Source: Roseibium hamelinense
Lineage (GTDB): Bacteria; Pseudomonadota; Alphaproteobacteria; Rhizobiales; Stappiaceae
DNA length: 64,000 bases
Assembly: GCF_007830545.1 (NCBI RefSeq)
Contig: NZ_VLLF01000004.1
Coordinates: forward strand, 62,001 to 126,000
Direction of reading: 5' to 3'
A model generated the notes under the pieces. It saw only the letters and a list, made by a program, of their open reading frames with translations. It ran no database searches and had not been told where the DNA came from. Both the position numbers and the translations under genes were made by a program. Shown one piece after another: positions 62,883 to 64,000 of this stretch. Every line of letters begins with the position of its first letter. Position 1 is the stretch's first letter.

Positions 62883-63815
62883 TTAATTTACTGCCTCGCT
62901 TATCTGGTCCAGCCCAGCTTTCTCCCAAAGCAGCACGAGCTTGTACGGGTTGCGAATGATGTAGATGGATTGAACGATGCCAGCGCGGATATCAAGCGCT
63001 GAGGCCTGACGGGTTCCGTCGGCCTCGATGCTGAGTTCACCGGGCATACCGTTCAATAACACCGGCACCCGGTAGCGCGGTGGCGCATGGTCCGGTTTGC
63101 CGGCCAGACCGGCGAAAAGCCGAACAATCTTCTCACTGCCGGTGATTACATTGAGGACCGAAATTTTCTTGCCACCGCCATCACCGTGCAAGGTAGCGTC
63201 GTTGCCCAGGAGCTGTCCAAGCGCCTGAACATCGCCGCTACGGGCGGCTGCAAAGAAAGCGCTGGCTATTTCGGCCCCTTGTGTCTCCGGGACAGCGAAG
63301 CGGGGGCGGGCGCTGCGCACGTTGTTGCGCGCACGACTGGCCAGTTTCCGGCACGTTGTTTCGTTTCTGCCAAGGATGTCCGCAACATCAGTGAACGCCA
63401 TGTCAAATACATCGTGCAGTAGAAAAGCAGCGCGTTCCAGAGGCGACAAGCGTTCCAGCGCAAGCATCAGCGCAAAGGAGACATCCTTGGCGAGGGTGCC
63501 CTCGGCAACACTCGCGAGGGCTGGGTCTTCCAAAAGCGGTTCCGGCAGCCACGGTCCAACATAGATCTCGCGCCGGTGCCGCGCGGACTTCAGCCGGTCG
63601 AGGCAAAGCCGGGTTAAGATGGAGGACAGGAAGCTGCCTGGCCGCTCAACGGTTGCCATGTCCACATTCTGCCACCGCAGCCACGTGTCTTGCACCGCAT
63701 CTTCCGCATCTGCCAATGACCCGAGCATACGATATGCGAGGCCGGTCAACCGGCCTCTCTCCGCTTCGAAAGCCTGCTCTCGCGAAGCTGGCATGGTCTG
63801 GGCGTTAGGCGGCAT
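62883..63815 (-). CDS. SigJ-type ECF sigma factor with SnoaL-like C-terminus
   Basis: A 310-residue sigma factor: sigma-2 RLTGLAYRMLGSLADAEDAVQDTWLRWQNVD, sigma-4 LSPLERAAFLLHDVFDMAFTDVADILGRNETTCRKLASRARNNVR, and a C-terminal SnoaL/NTF2-like domain (about 195-300: FFAAARSGDVQALGQLLGNDATLHGDGGGK) that is the mark of SigJ/ECF41. In these factors the C-terminal domain, not an anti-sigma protein, controls activity, and the gene is usually next to a carboxymuconolactone decarboxylase, as here. The ATG at 63815 overlaps the end of that gene by 11 bases. Confidence 0.9.
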   Translation of the reverse strand: MPPNAQTMPASREQAFEAERGRLTGLAYRMLGSLADAEDAVQDTWLRWQNVDMATVERPGSFLSSILTRLCLDRLKSARHRREIYVGPWLPEPLLEDPALASVAEGTLAKDVSFALMLALERLSPLERAAFLLHDVFDMAFTDVADILGRNETTCRKLASRARNNVRSARPRFAVPETQGAEIASAFFAAARSGDVQALGQLLGNDATLHGDGGGKKISVLNVITGSEKIVRLFAGLAGKPDHAPPRYRVPVLLNGMPGELSIEADGTRQASALDIRAGIVQSIYIIRNPYKLVLLWEKAGLDQISEAVN

Positions 63816-64000
63816 TTTCCACTCGTGTTGCCGGGTGCTGGCTTCGAAAGCCGACTGCCAGCCGGTTCCAGACATTAATGGCACCGATGGCAAGCGACAG
63901 CTCCACCATTTCACGTTCGGTAAAATGCGACTTCAGCTCTTCAAAATCACTGTCCGATGCTTGAGTTTGCTCGATGCGTGTAAGGGTTTCCGTCCAAGCA
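63805..64000 (-). CDS. Carboxymuconolactone decarboxylase (AhpD-like), C-terminal end
   Basis: An incomplete minus-strand frame running off the right edge. The visible 64 residues (AWTETLTRIEQTQASDSDFE, then EREMVELSLAIGAINVWNRL) match the last part of CMD/AhpD-like proteins. The catalytic CxxC lies outside the window. Stop at 63805, overlapping the sigma-factor ATG by 11 bases. In ECF41-type systems this is the usual partner and probable regulon member of the sigma factor. Confidence 0.85.
   Translation of the reverse strand, partial: AWTETLTRIEQTQASDSDFEELKSHFTEREMVELSLAIGAINVWNRLAVGFRSQHPATRVENAA

Overview
The window looks like a chromosomal segment of an alphaproteobacterium of the order Hyphomicrobiales, most likely a marine Stappiaceae-type genus such as Roseibium/Labrenzia. 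This is inferred from gene content, not from a marker gene. The pointers are an Rrf2-type iron regulator with the exact RirA cysteine spacing and a TGA-N9-TCA box next to hemP, a PrsD-like type I secretion ABC, fused GGDEF-EAL proteins, SigJ with a carboxymuconolactone decarboxylase, and moderately high G+C with dense tandem operons. I saw no rRNA, tRNA, CRISPR, insertion sequence or prophage.

Layout. 1-9254: a surface-polysaccharide locus on the minus strand (truncated family 4 glycosyltransferase, rmd, an orphan protein, gmd; together a GDP-D-rhamnose route). It is interrupted by a plus-strand cassette of an XRE regulator, a 477-residue acidic protein, a type I secretion ABC transporter and its HlyD-type adaptor. 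9387-12173: a haem-c fatty-acid cis/trans isomerase (membrane stress) and a small HTH-like protein. 12470-14423: minCDE. 14476-16755: anti-sigma, ECF sigma and a DUF4394 secreted protein. 16888-20603: rRNA pseudouridine synthase, rRNA methyltransferase and a DUF2157/GDYXXLXY membrane pair. 20757-24112: a DUF3141 protein with a basic tail and a FabI-like reductase. 24284-29273: hydrolases, two methyltransferases coupled to a 44-codon ORF, a divergent LysR and glutaredoxin 2. 29684-30391: an orphan ParA. 30569-33611: a YbhGFR-like ABC exporter. 33853-36792: a di-haem oxidoreductase and a lysozyme-like/RTX/DUF4214 protein.

36972-45304: prfC, small enzymes, and a plus-strand run of class III aminotransferase, anmK, FAD oxidoreductase and a GntR/FCD regulator. 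45319-50177: aspartate 4-decarboxylase, its aspartate:alanine antiporter, and L-serine dehydratase. 50335-52452: a GGDEF-EAL protein. 52752-58027: a KynB-type cyclase heading a complete branched-chain-type ABC importer. 58141-59424: a class III nucleotide cyclase. 59441-60415: hemP and rirA, with a candidate RirA operator between them. 60531-64000: a LacI-type protein with an eroded DNA-binding domain, an HI0933 flavoprotein, and SigJ overlapping the end of a carboxymuconolactone decarboxylase gene that runs off the window.

The most interesting parts are the XRE/acidic-protein/type I secretion cassette inside the GDP-rhamnose locus, the lysozyme-like RTX protein that could be a cargo of such a system, the small CxxC peptide ORF coupled to two methyltransferases under a LysR-type box, and the rirA-hemP iron switch. 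Functions are assigned from sequence motifs read by eye; no database search was possible.
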